A DNA stretch of 31,822 nt, taken from positions 1 to 31,822 of IMG/VR virus record IMGVR_UViG_3300023176_001551. The stretch is one strand, 5' to 3'. Below the pieces are notes generated by a model. It had not been told where the DNA came from. It was given only the letters and a program-made list of their open reading frames with translations, and ran no database searches. A program made the position numbers and the translations under genes. This document shows positions 14,637 through 22,410 of this stretch, in pieces; the first letter of the stretch is position 1; each line of letters opens with the position of its first letter. This DNA is from a virus.

Positions 14637-16112
14637 ATGCACATAGTAATAGTGGGCGGCGGCACAGCAGGCTGGCTTGCAGCATTTATGTTAAACAAAG
14701 TCCAACCAAGTCATAAAATTACAGTAATCGAATCTAGTAAAATAGGTATAGTAGGAGCAGGCGAAGGCAGTACAGGCTTACTTACATCTATTCTTGATGG
14801 TAATTTATTTGAGGTTGATTTTAGCATATTAGATTTTATGCGTGAAACTGGTAGTACACTAAAGTACGGGATAAAGCATAAAGATTGGACAGGCCCAGGA
14901 ACTGATTATTTTGGACCGTTAGGAGGTAGTGATACTGCAACCAGTATTAAAGATTACTTTTTTGCATTACAATATTTAGAAGGTAATACGCATACTAGTG
15001 CTAATTTAGGCATAATGTATGATAATGATTATAGTCCTTATAACGGTAAAACATTTATAGATAGTAGCTTTAGTTTTCATTTTGACGCACACAAAGTTGG
15101 CCAATTTTTTGCAAAAAGATCTAATGCAACAACAATTGATGCCGTAGTAAAATCTGTAAACAGAAACGAGCAAGGTTTTATTACTAGTTTAGATTTAGAC
15201 AACAATACAAATATAGAAGGTGATTTTTTCATAGATGCAACAGGATTTGCAAGAGTGCTTACAGATTCCAAATGGCAAAGTTACAGTTACAATTTACCAG
15301 TAAACAGTGCTATGCCTTTTTTAATTCCTAGCAAAGAAAAGTTTGAACCTTGGACAACTGCTTGGGCACAAACAGCTGGCTGGATGTGGCAAATACCAAC
15401 AACAGAACGTATAGGTTGCGGATATGTTTTTGATGATAGATTTACAACACCAGATAAAGCACAAGAAGAAATAGAAACTGTACTAGGACACAGCATTGAT
15501 CCTATAAGAATATTAAAATTTGATACAGGTAGACTTGACAAATTTTGGAATAAAAATTGCCTAGCAATAGGGTTATCAGCAGCATTTGCAGAACCGCTAG
15601 AAGCAACAAGTATACACTCAACAATAGTACAACTAATAAAGTTTGTTTTTGACAGTATTACAGAAACACCTTCATACAATCATAACGAATCTAATGTATA
15701 TCAATATAATTATGATGTTGGACTAATGTACGATAACTTTAAAGATTTTTTAAATTTACATTATCAAGGTAATAGAACTGATTCTGAATTTTGGCGTTAC
15801 GTTTCAAGTGGAGAAATAGATACAGATGCAATTAAACAAATAAAAGACTTATGCAAATATAGAATGCCTACTGCTAAAGACTTTGATTACAAGTTTGGCT
15901 TTGCAGGCTACGATTTATGGATATATGTATTAGCAGGTACAAATGTACTGTCAAAAGAGGTTGTAAAAAATAGTCTAATTTTATCAGCAGATAAAATTGC
16001 GTTATGGAAAGATCGTTTATCAACAGTGCAACAAAATGTACACAAAACTTACGAATTTAATTTAAGATATCAAAAGTTCATGCAACATGTGCTAAATAAT
16101 AATAGCATATAA
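14637..16112 (+). CDS. Flavin-dependent (tryptophan-type) halogenase
   Basis: 491 aa FADH2-dependent halogenase. The FAD-binding Rossmann motif is GGGTAGW (residues 7-13). The halogenase signature WxWxIP is present as WMWQIP (249-254). A Lys in the position of the catalytic lysine lies in TLKYGIKHKDW (Lys76), and the PLExTSI motif carries the catalytic-type Glu322. These are the features that separate halogenases from related monooxygenases. A cyanophage halogenase, VirX1, is known to iodinate diverse substrates, so this family occurs in marine phages. It is a late gene between gp4 and gp16, with the gp16 start overlapping its stop by one base. The native substrate is unknown; no flavin reductase gene is visible, so host reductant is presumed. 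Confidence 0.92.
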   Translation: MHIVIVGGGTAGWLAAFMLNKVQPSHKITVIESSKIGIVGAGEGSTGLLTSILDGNLFEVDFSILDFMRETGSTLKYGIKHKDWTGPGTDYFGPLGGSDTATSIKDYFFALQYLEGNTHTSANLGIMYDNDYSPYNGKTFIDSSFSFHFDAHKVGQFFAKRSNATTIDAVVKSVNRNEQGFITSLDLDNNTNIEGDFFIDATGFARVLTDSKWQSYSYNLPVNSAMPFLIPSKEKFEPWTTAWAQTAGWMWQIPTTERIGCGYVFDDRFTTPDKAQEEIETVLGHSIDPIRILKFDTGRLDKFWNKNCLAIGLSAAFAEPLEATSIHSTIVQLIKFVFDSITETPSYNHNESNVYQYNYDVGLMYDNFKDFLNLHYQGNRTDSEFWRYVSSGEIDTDAIKQIKDLCKYRMPTAKDFDYKFGFAGYDLWIYVLAGTNVLSKEVVKNSLILSADKIALWKDRLSTVQQNVHKTYEFNLRYQKFMQHVLNNNSI

Positions 16113-16627
16113 TGGAAAGTCCTATGACAAAAAAACTAGAAGATTTATTAAACTTGCCAGACGCAAAAGAAATAATAGAAACTGCTGAAGCGCAAGAAGC
16201 TGATCAAAAGCAATATGAAGTTCAAGAACAAGAAAAAACTTTTAGAGACATAGCAGAATTTGATAAAATTGCAGCAGCACTACCTAGCGTTAAAGGATTG
16301 GGAGAAGCAGCTGACAAAGAATTAAATGAAGTTGCAGATAAAGCAATGCAAGCATACGAAGACTTAATGGATCTTGGTATGAATGTTGAAAGTCGTTATA
16401 GTGGGCGTGTTTTTGAAGTTGCTGGAGGCATGCTAAAAACATCACTTGATGCTAAAACTGCAAAACTAGATAAAAAATTAAAAATGATTGAACTACAACT
16501 TAAAAAAGAAAAAATGGATAGAGATAGTTCTACGGATACAGGCGATATAGTAAACGGTGAAGGGTACGTTGTTACTGATAGAAACAGTCTACTAGAACGC
16601 CTCAAAGGGCTAGATAAAGATAAATAA
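16112..16627 (+). CDS. gp16: Small terminase subunit gp16-like
   Basis: 171 aa, helical and charged. It fits gp16 layout: an acidic N-terminus, a central helical pair for oligomerisation (ELNEVADKAMQAYEDLMDLGMNVESRYSGRVFEVAGGMLKTSLDAKTAKLDKKLKMIELQLKKEK, residues about 68-135), then a short C-terminal motif GYVVTDRNSLLERLKGL comparable to the T4 gp16 end. gp16 forms a ring that recognises DNA and stimulates gp17. The start overlaps the halogenase stop (TAATG); an ATG at 16124 (MTKKLEDL) with GGAAAG upstream is an alternative. Unlike T4, gp16 and gp17 are separated by two genes. The assignment rests on pattern and context. Confidence 0.72.
   Translation: MESPMTKKLEDLLNLPDAKEIIETAEAQEADQKQYEVQEQEKTFRDIAEFDKIAAALPSVKGLGEAADKELNEVADKAMQAYEDLMDLGMNVESRYSGRVFEVAGGMLKTSLDAKTAKLDKKLKMIELQLKKEKMDRDSSTDTGDIVNGEGYVVTDRNSLLERLKGLDKDK
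16619..16626 (+). promoter_or_regulatory. Late promoter octamer GATAAATA (16650 gene)
   Basis: It overlaps the gp16 stop codon. AGGA at 16638-16641 and the ATG at 16650 follow, giving a leader of about 18 bases. Confidence 0.55.
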
Positions 16628-16649
16628 GTTATATAACAGGATCATTGAA

Positions 16650-17207
16650 ATGAGTACATTTGTAGAAATACTTAACGAATCTAAAAAAACCTATGAATTT
16701 AAAATAGGCGTAGCAGGCGTATTGCCAGAAGGCTTTGCTGATCAATTAGAAACAGCAATGAAAAAGTTTTCAGTTGCAAAAATGAGTGCAGGCAAGAAAA
16801 CACCTATCCAAGAACGTCCTTTAGATTTTCCACAATTACAAAACACAGAAGTAACATATTACGAAGTTGAAGTTGAATACCCGACAACTAGCCAAGTATT
16901 ACAAGAATACGTAGGACAGTGCTGTGGTATTGATCAGTCACACGTAATTGTACGCAATGCAAACGATCCGAGAGAAGAATATCAAGATGAAAAGGATGAC
17001 TCACCTTATGAGCCTATGCTTACAACTGAAGAGCTAGGTGGCGAAAGCGGCCAAGACGGTGTAGCAGGAAACAGAGTAATGGACCTGCTAAAGGAACTAG
17101 AGGCGGCCCGTAAGGAAAGAGGACATGATCCAGCAGAAGCTGCTCCACAAGGAGAGTCGGCTGATATTGATATGAAAGAAAATACAAAATCGGTCGTAGG
17201 AGGCTAA
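16650..17207 (+). CDS. Head/scaffold candidate with small alpha-beta N-terminal domain
   Basis: 185 aa. Residues 1-115 look like a compact alternating alpha-beta domain (KKTYEFKIGVAGVLPEGFADQLETAMKKF, then TEVTYYEVEVEYPTTSQVLQEYVGQCCGI, SHVIVRNANDP), perhaps ferredoxin-like. Residues 116-185 are acidic, Gly/Ala-rich and probably disordered, with a helical patch VMDLLKELEAARKERG. I do not recognise a named family. The location between the two terminase genes, late expression and the following highly charged gene suggest a prohead core or internal head protein, but that is inferred only. AGGA precedes the ATG and the next start lies 1 base after the stop. Confidence 0.65.
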   Translation: MSTFVEILNESKKTYEFKIGVAGVLPEGFADQLETAMKKFSVAKMSAGKKTPIQERPLDFPQLQNTEVTYYEVEVEYPTTSQVLQEYVGQCCGIDQSHVIVRNANDPREEYQDEKDDSPYEPMLTTEELGGESGQDGVAGNRVMDLLKELEAARKERGHDPAEAAPQGESADIDMKENTKSVVGG

Positions 17208-17208
17208 A

Positions 17209-17859
17209 ATGTCAGATATTAAAAAATTACTAGAATCATTAGATGCAATGGAAGGTCCGATGGGAGCTATGCCTGCGCCAATGCCAATGAAAGACGAAGG
17301 CAATCCAGTTACAATGAATGTTTCTTTAAACGCAAGCGGTAAAGAACATGTTGAAGATTTAATTAACATGATGAAAAATGCAGGCATGGATGCAAAACCA
17401 GTACAGCCAGATATGATGCCGATGCGTATGGATATGGAAAGACTACGTGATATTGTAGGCGAGCCAGATCATGAGCACGAAGATCTTGAAATGGAAGAAG
17501 CACCTTGTGAAGATTGCGGCGAAACACCTTGCTGCTGCGATGAGCAAGACGAAGCATATGATAACGAGCCAGACATTGATTATAAAGATCAACACTACAT
17601 GACTAAAGATCTAGCAGGCGGTATCAACAGAGAAAAGAAAGCGTATAAAAAAGCACAAGACGGTGATAACGCAATGGCTGTTGAAACAATCAAAGCAGAG
17701 CTAATGAAAGCACTAGCTGAAAAGAAAAAGCCAGATGCAGACGGCGACGGCGTTCCAGACTGGGCAGACAAGAAGCCAGGTAAAGACGACAACGAAGGTA
17801 AGAAAAAAGGTAGCAAGCCTAAAAAAGGCGAAGTACCTCCGCAGTTCAAGAAAAAATAA
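17209..17859 (+). CDS. Highly charged scaffold-like protein with Cys cluster and Ca-binding-type loop
   Basis: 216 aa. The N-terminal 80 residues are Met/Pro-rich (MGAMPAPMPM, MMPMRMDM). A cysteine cluster lies at 100-110 (Cys100, Cys103, Cys108-110). A calcium-loop-like DxDxDGxxD sequence occurs at 176-184 (DADGDGVPD) in a Lys-rich tail that ends QFKKK. Only one short stretch (40-60) is mildly hydrophobic, so most of it is probably unfolded. Composition and position just before terminase recall prohead core proteins, which are abundant, charged and degraded or expelled during head maturation. It begins 1 base after the preceding stop and is followed by a strong terminator. The function is inferred; the metal sites are predictions. 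Confidence 0.65.
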   Translation: MSDIKKLLESLDAMEGPMGAMPAPMPMKDEGNPVTMNVSLNASGKEHVEDLINMMKNAGMDAKPVQPDMMPMRMDMERLRDIVGEPDHEHEDLEMEEAPCEDCGETPCCCDEQDEAYDNEPDIDYKDQHYMTKDLAGGINREKKAYKKAQDGDNAMAVETIKAELMKALAEKKKPDADGDGVPDWADKKPGKDDNEGKKKGSKPKKGEVPPQFKKK

Positions 17860-17878
17860 AACAACCCCCAGGTTAATC

Positions 17879-17905
17879 AATAGGCACTTCGGTGCCTATT
17901 TTTTT
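17879..17905 (+). terminator. Rho-independent terminator upstream of gp17
   Basis: A perfect 9-bp stem (AATAGGCAC with GTGCCTATT), a stable TTCG tetraloop, then five T. It ends 2 bases before the gp17 late octamer, so packaging ATPase is transcribed separately. Confidence 0.92.
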
Positions 17906-17906
17906 G

Positions 17907-17914
17907 GTTAAATA
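17907..17914 (+). promoter_or_regulatory. Late promoter octamer GTTAAATA (gp17, leaderless class)
   Basis: Five bases (TATAC) separate it from the gp17 ATG, and no Shine-Dalgarno fits between the terminator and the start. It differs from GATAAATA at one base. Confidence 0.55.
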
Positions 17915-17919
17915 TATAC

Positions 17920-19500
17920 ATGAGCAAAAGTTTAGACGGCGTACTCACTAAAAAAGCCAATACTAAAGAAACATACACCGAAGCACAAATACAAGATCTT
18001 GCGCAATGCATGGATCCAGACTTAGGCTATCTATATTTTGCAAAACATTTTGCATTTATACAGCATCCTGTAAAAGGTAAACTGTTGTTTGATCCTTATG
18101 AGTATCAACTACGGCTAATGCATAGCTATCATACATATAGGTTTAACATCAACATGATGCCTAGACAAACAGGTAAGACAACCTGTGCTGCTATCTATCT
18201 TGCATGGTATGCGATGTTTAATCCAGACCAAACTATCCTAATTGCCGCACACAAATACACAGGTGCTCAAGAGATTATGGCACGTATACGTTATGTGTAC
18301 GAAACTTGTCCGGATCATATTAGGGCAGGTGTTACAAGTTACAACAAAGGCAGTATCGAGTTTGAGAATGGTAGTAGGATTGTTTCGCAAACAACAACAG
18401 GGAACACAGGACGTGGTATGAGTATCTCGCTACTATACTGTGACGAGTTTGCGTTTGTTATGCCTAACATTGCGGAAGAGTTTTGGACTTCGATATCACC
18501 TACACTGGCAACAGGTGGTCGTGCTATTATTACAAGTACACCTAACAGTGACGAAGACACATTCGCTACTATTTGGAAACAAGCAGAACAAAAGTTTGAT
18601 GAACACGGTAATGAAAGCGAAGTAGGAATAAACGGATTTCATTCATTTAGAGCAAATTGGGAAGAACATCCTGATCGTGACGAGGAATGGAAGACTGCTG
18701 AAATTGGACGTATTGGTGAAGAAAAGTTCCGCCGTGAATATGGCTGTGAGTTTTTAGTATTTGATGAAACTCTAATTAACTCTATTAAACTTGCAACAAT
18801 GGAAGGTGTAAGTCCTATATTAAATATGGGACAAACACGCTGGTACAAAAAGCCAACTAATCAATATACATATGCTATTGCTTTAGATCCGAGTATGGGC
18901 ACAGGAGGAGACTATGCTGCTATACAGGTATTCGAATTACCTAGCTATGAACAAGTTGCAGAATGGCAACACAACCAAACTGCTATACCCGGACAAATTA
19001 GAGTACTGTCAGATATTTGTAAGTATATAGAACAAGAAACAAAAAATACACAAGGAATATATTGGAGTGTAGAAAACAATGGCCTGGGAGAAGCCGCACT
19101 TATTGTTATCAATGACTTTGGGGAGGAAAATATTCCTGGTCTGTTCGTTAGCGAACCAATCCGCAAAGGACATGTTAGAAAGTTCCGCAAAGGATTCAAC
19201 ACAACGCACAGCACCAAAGTTACAGCTTGTTCCAGACTCAAAACAATGATAGAAAATGATAAGATGCGTGTACATTCAAAACCTTTAATCTCAGAATTAA
19301 AAGGCTTTGTCGCTACAAACACAAGTTATCAAGCCAAAGTAGGTATGACTGATGATTTAGTGAGTGCTACACTGTTGGCTTTGCGTATGATAGATGTTCT
19401 TAAAGATTGGGATCCGAGAGTTTACGACACTTTTAATCAGACAGATCATATAGAAGAACATGATATGCCAATGCCTATTTTTATTAGCTCGAATTATTAA
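17920..19500 (+). CDS. gp17: Large terminase subunit gp17-like (packaging ATPase/nuclease)
   Basis: 526 aa motor that pumps DNA into the prohead and cuts concatemers. The ATPase domain has Walker A RQTGKTT (82-88), Walker B LLYCDE (Asp175, Glu176) and the coupling motif ITSTPN (204-209). The RNase H-like nuclease domain has Asp323 in ALDPSMGTGGD, Glu385 in SVENNGLG and Asp478/Asp479 in MTDDLV. All active-site residues are present and the length suits the family (T4 gp17 is 610 aa). The start at 17920 is fixed by the octamer 5 bases upstream; the next in-frame Met is residue 31. It is separated from gp16 by two genes and a terminator. Confidence 0.96.
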   Translation: MSKSLDGVLTKKANTKETYTEAQIQDLAQCMDPDLGYLYFAKHFAFIQHPVKGKLLFDPYEYQLRLMHSYHTYRFNINMMPRQTGKTTCAAIYLAWYAMFNPDQTILIAAHKYTGAQEIMARIRYVYETCPDHIRAGVTSYNKGSIEFENGSRIVSQTTTGNTGRGMSISLLYCDEFAFVMPNIAEEFWTSISPTLATGGRAIITSTPNSDEDTFATIWKQAEQKFDEHGNESEVGINGFHSFRANWEEHPDRDEEWKTAEIGRIGEEKFRREYGCEFLVFDETLINSIKLATMEGVSPILNMGQTRWYKKPTNQYTYAIALDPSMGTGGDYAAIQVFELPSYEQVAEWQHNQTAIPGQIRVLSDICKYIEQETKNTQGIYWSVENNGLGEAALIVINDFGEENIPGLFVSEPIRKGHVRKFRKGFNTTHSTKVTACSRLKTMIENDKMRVHSKPLISELKGFVATNTSYQAKVGMTDDLVSATLLALRMIDVLKDWDPRVYDTFNQTDHIEEHDMPMPIFISSNY

Positions 19501-19505
19501 CAGTA

Positions 19506-19513
19506 GATAAATA
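19506..19513 (+). promoter_or_regulatory. Late promoter octamer GATAAATA (leaderless class)
   Basis: Four bases (CAAT) lie between it and the ATG at 19518, and no ribosome site is possible in between. Confidence 0.6.
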
Positions 19514-19517
19514 CAAT

Positions 19518-21251
19518 ATGAAAGACTTAGATAAAATTAGCGAAGAATTGTTTAACAAGATCCGTGGCCGTTTCAAAGACGTTACAATTGGTGATGAAGA
19601 TGGTAATGTTACAAACGAACCAGGAGCAGCAAGATTCTTTGATTTTCCGTTTAAGGCTAATGACAAATCATTAGGTAGTATAAGTGTAAGTGTTAACGAA
19701 GGTGAACTAACTGTAATTTATAGTACTGAGCTTGTAACTAATGAAGACGAGTTAACTAAAAAGTCTTGGTATGATTTTTTAAAAGAACTAAGACAGTTTG
19801 CTCGTAAAAGATTATTAAACTTTGACACAAGAAATATTACAAAGTCTAACTTAGATAAAAGAGATTATAAATTTTTAGCAAAACGCTCTGGGGATAGTAG
19901 CATGAATGAAAGTAAGTTATATGGTACATCGCGTATTAGTTATCAGAATGTAGGCGAAGCACGTATTATGATTAAGCACAGCGAAAGTATCAATCAAGAA
20001 AGCGCAACAGGACGCACACAAAAAATAGGAAAGATTTATATTGAGTCGCCCGAAGGCGAACGGTTTAAATATCCTTTCAAGCATCTAAGTGGTGCTAGAG
20101 CAATGGCAATGCATGTTGCTGAAGGCGGCAATGCGTATGATGACTTTGGAAAACATATTGTAGGACTAAGTGAAGAACTTGCTAAACTACGTAAGTTTAA
20201 AAGTTATATGGGACGTTCAAGCGTAATGGCAGAAAGCCTAGCAGGATACATGGACGTTGTACAAGAGCGTATCAAGACAGTAAAGAAAACAATTGAAACA
20301 CTTCAAAAACCAGCAGCATACAAAGAAGCATTTGAATCTTTTGAATCCCCAGTACTAGAAGATGTTCCTGCAGATGTTGCTGAAAATTGGATTGATCAAC
20401 TTACTATCAAACAATTTAATGAAGAACTAAAAGATGTATTTCCTTACATTTACAAACTTGTTTCAGAAGCAACAAAAGCAACAGAACTAGGTCCAGATGA
20501 TTTAGTAGACGAAGGCGAACGTCACGGCAACGATAAAATGTATGACAAGTGCTGGGACGGATACAAGAAAGTACCAGGCAAGAAGCGTGGCGAAAAAGGT
20601 TCGTGTGTAAAAGAAGAAGAAGAGCTAGAAGAATTGTTTAACCAATCACTAGGCCAGTTTGCAGAAGGCGCAATGAAAGATCAGCTTATCCAAGCAATGG
20701 AAAAGATTGCAGCTGATGATAGCGGTGATTTACTATATAAAGCACTAAGCAAAGGCGCAATGGGCCCAGACGTACAAAACTATCTACAGGACATGTACGA
20801 TGATGTAGCTATTGATCACGGATTACACCCAGATGATGACCATGACGAAATCGAACAACGCATGTGGGATCAGATCGAAGCAGACTACGGAATGGGAGAA
20901 GGCAATGCATATGCTAACGCTGTGCGTCAGGCTAAAAAAGATGGCAAGAAAAAAGGTGACAAGATTGACGGTCCAGACGGTGATGAAATTACACTAGAAA
21001 AGGACAAAAAGGCACCATTAGGCGAGTTCATACTATCATACTACGACAGAGAAACAGGCGAGTTTCCAAAAGGCGAGACAGCCGTACTTACTATGATAGA
21101 AAAAGATTACGGCGAGCAGTTCATAGAACCCGCTAAGGCCTTTATCGAACAAGTTAATCAAACTTTTGAAGAATTCCAGATGCGTACACAACCACAGCAG
21201 TTGGATATAGAAGAGTTTGACAGAATGAGAGAGTTAGCGGGTTTAAGGTAA
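19518..21251 (+). CDS. Large acidic virion or scaffold candidate, family unknown
   Basis: 577 aa. At least four parts are visible: an N-terminal alpha-beta region (1-125), a domain with repeated beta strands and helices (135-265, IMIKHSESINQ, KIGKIYIESPEGERFKYPFKHLSGARAMAMHVAEGG), a Cys-bounded short motif KCWDGYKKVPGKKRGEKGSC (Cys345 to Cys363) typical of many marine phage structural proteins, and an acidic helical C-terminal half ending with ILSYYDRETGEFPKGETAVLTMIEKDYGEQFI and RMRELAGLR. The last two blocks look conserved in T4-like marine phages, though no function is known to me. It has its own leaderless-type late promoter and is followed by a hairpin. A late structural or core role is inferred. 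Confidence 0.65.
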   Translation: MKDLDKISEELFNKIRGRFKDVTIGDEDGNVTNEPGAARFFDFPFKANDKSLGSISVSVNEGELTVIYSTELVTNEDELTKKSWYDFLKELRQFARKRLLNFDTRNITKSNLDKRDYKFLAKRSGDSSMNESKLYGTSRISYQNVGEARIMIKHSESINQESATGRTQKIGKIYIESPEGERFKYPFKHLSGARAMAMHVAEGGNAYDDFGKHIVGLSEELAKLRKFKSYMGRSSVMAESLAGYMDVVQERIKTVKKTIETLQKPAAYKEAFESFESPVLEDVPADVAENWIDQLTIKQFNEELKDVFPYIYKLVSEATKATELGPDDLVDEGERHGNDKMYDKCWDGYKKVPGKKRGEKGSCVKEEEELEELFNQSLGQFAEGAMKDQLIQAMEKIAADDSGDLLYKALSKGAMGPDVQNYLQDMYDDVAIDHGLHPDDDHDEIEQRMWDQIEADYGMGEGNAYANAVRQAKKDGKKKGDKIDGPDGDEITLEKDKKAPLGEFILSYYDRETGEFPKGETAVLTMIEKDYGEQFIEPAKAFIEQVNQTFEEFQMRTQPQQLDIEEFDRMRELAGLR

Positions 21252-21261
21252 TCCGCTAACT
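21232..21261 (+). terminator. Hairpin overlapping the end of the 19518 gene
   Basis: A 9-bp stem (AGTTAGCGG with CCGCTAACT) closes a 12-base loop that contains the stop codon. The T run after it is poor, so it may be a weak terminator separating late genes from the gp32 promoter. Confidence 0.5.
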
Positions 21262-21286
21262 TCTTAAAAAAATTTACAAAAAGTAC

Positions 21287-21315
21287 TTGACTTTTGGTAA
21301 ATAATATCGTATAGT
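21287..21315 (+). promoter_or_regulatory. Sigma-70-type promoter of gp32 (TTGACT, 17 bases, TATAGT)
   Basis: TTGACT at 21287-21292 and TATAGT at 21310-21315 are separated by the optimal 17 bases, one mismatch per hexamer. It drives gp32 and probably UvsX and the genes behind it as an early or middle unit. Confidence 0.75.
21296..21303 (+). promoter_or_regulatory. Late-type octamer GGTAAATA inside the gp32 promoter
   Basis: It sits within the 17-base spacer of the sigma-70-type promoter and could allow a second, late start for gp32. The sequence equals the HNH gene octamer. It may be chance in this AT-rich stretch. Confidence 0.35.
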
Positions 21316-21332
21316 ATATATTGTGCTATACG
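21308..21332. repeat. Inverted repeat across the gp32 -10 region
   Basis: CGTATAG at 21308-21314 and CTATACG at 21326-21332 are exact reverse complements, 11 bases apart, and cover the -10 box and predicted start. It may be an operator or a hairpin at the RNA 5' end. Confidence 0.6.
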
Positions 21333-21351
21333 AATAAGGCACAAAGCACAT

Positions 21352-21375
21352 AGGCATAACAATAGGAGGCATAAC
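21352..21375 (+). repeat. Direct repeat AGGCATAAC in the gp32 leader
   Basis: Two exact 9-base copies, 21352-21360 and 21367-21375. The second overlaps the Shine-Dalgarno AGGAGG and ends 1 base before the ATG. This is a possible translational operator, given that T4 gp32 represses its own mRNA. Confidence 0.6.
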
Positions 21376-21376
21376 T

Positions 21377-22360
21377 ATGGCATCATTAGCAGAAATCCGA
21401 GCAAAGCTCAAAGAACAAGAAAACCGTTCAAGCGGTAACACAGGACCAAGCGGTCCAAACCCAATTTACCCATTTTGGAATATGAAAGAAGGCGAGAGTG
21501 CAACACTCCGTTTCCTTCCTGATGGCAACGCTGATAATACTTTCTTTTGGAAAGAGCGTTTGATGATCAAACTTCCATTTGCAGGTGTAAAAGGTGAAAC
21601 TGATTCACGTCCAGTACAAGTACAAATTCCGTGTATGGAAATGTACGGCGAGACATGTAACATTCTTAATGAAGTACGTGGTTGGTTTAAAGATCCAAGT
21701 CTAGAAGATATGGGTCGTAAGTATTGGAAAAAGCGTTCGTATATTTTCCAAGGTTTTGTAACGGATAATCCACTAGCGGACGACGAAGCACCTGAAAACC
21801 CAATCAGACGCTTTATTATTGGTCCTCAGATCTTCCAGATTATTAAGCAGGCACTTATGGATCCTGATATGGAAGAGTTGCCAACAGATTACACAGCAGG
21901 TGTAGACTTCCGTTTGAACAAGAGTTCAAAAGGTGGTTACGCAGACTATTCTACATCTAACTGGGCACGTAGAGAGCGTCCACTAGGTGATGCAGAAATG
22001 GCAGCAGTTAACACACACGGCTTGTTTAATCTAGATGACTTCTTACCTAAAAAGCCAGATGAAACAGCGATTAAGGTTATGCAAGAAATGTTTGAAGCGT
22101 CAGTAGACGGTGAAGCATATGATGCAGATCGTTGGAGCAACTACTTCCGTCCAGCAGGTATGCAAGCACGTACAGGTGATCCGAATGTAACAGCAAGTCC
22201 ACAAGCAACTGCTGTAAGTCAGAGCGCACCTGCACCAGAGGCAGCACCTGCACCAGTAGCAGAGGCAGCACCTGCACCAACACCAGCGGCTGAAGCAGCT
22301 CCTGCAGAAGGCGGCGCTCAAGACATTCTTGCAATGATCAGAGCACGTCAAGGACAGTAA
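21377..22360 (+). CDS. gp32: Single-stranded DNA-binding protein gp32-like
   Basis: 327 aa; T4 gp32 is 301 aa. It coats single strands in replication, recombination and repair. The N-terminal basic helix (LAEIRAKLKEQENR) is the usual self-association segment. The OB-fold core runs from PFWNMKEGESATLRFLPDG through YWKKRSYIFQGFV, IRRFIIGPQIFQIIKQALMD and GVDFRLNKSSKGGYADYSTSNW. Only two cysteines remain in the zinc region (PCMEMYGETC), so the T4-type His/Cys3 zinc site is absent. After about residue 262 comes a Pro/Ala-rich linker and a short terminal GGAQDILAMIRARQGQ instead of a long acidic tail. AGGAGG is well placed. It is followed by a terminator, with UvsX next. Confidence 0.92.
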   Translation: MASLAEIRAKLKEQENRSSGNTGPSGPNPIYPFWNMKEGESATLRFLPDGNADNTFFWKERLMIKLPFAGVKGETDSRPVQVQIPCMEMYGETCNILNEVRGWFKDPSLEDMGRKYWKKRSYIFQGFVTDNPLADDEAPENPIRRFIIGPQIFQIIKQALMDPDMEELPTDYTAGVDFRLNKSSKGGYADYSTSNWARRERPLGDAEMAAVNTHGLFNLDDFLPKKPDETAIKVMQEMFEASVDGEAYDADRWSNYFRPAGMQARTGDPNVTASPQATAVSQSAPAPEAAPAPVAEAAPAPTPAAEAAPAEGGAQDILAMIRARQGQ

Positions 22361-22366
22361 TCATAC

Positions 22367-22396
22367 AGTGGGGGAGCAATCCCCCACTTGCTTTTT
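22367..22396 (+). terminator. Hairpin terminator between gp32 and UvsX
   Basis: An 8-bp GC-rich stem (AGTGGGGG with CCCCCACT), 6-base loop, then TTGCTTTTT. It probably trims gp32 transcripts, with read-through supplying UvsX because no separate promoter is obvious before 22411. Confidence 0.78.
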
Positions 22397-22410
22397 AGAT
22401 AGGAGATATT

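Noticed and set aside
18945-19322. 125-codon open frame on the minus strand inside gp17
   Set aside because: Antisense to the conserved nuclease domain of terminase, without promoter or ribosome site.
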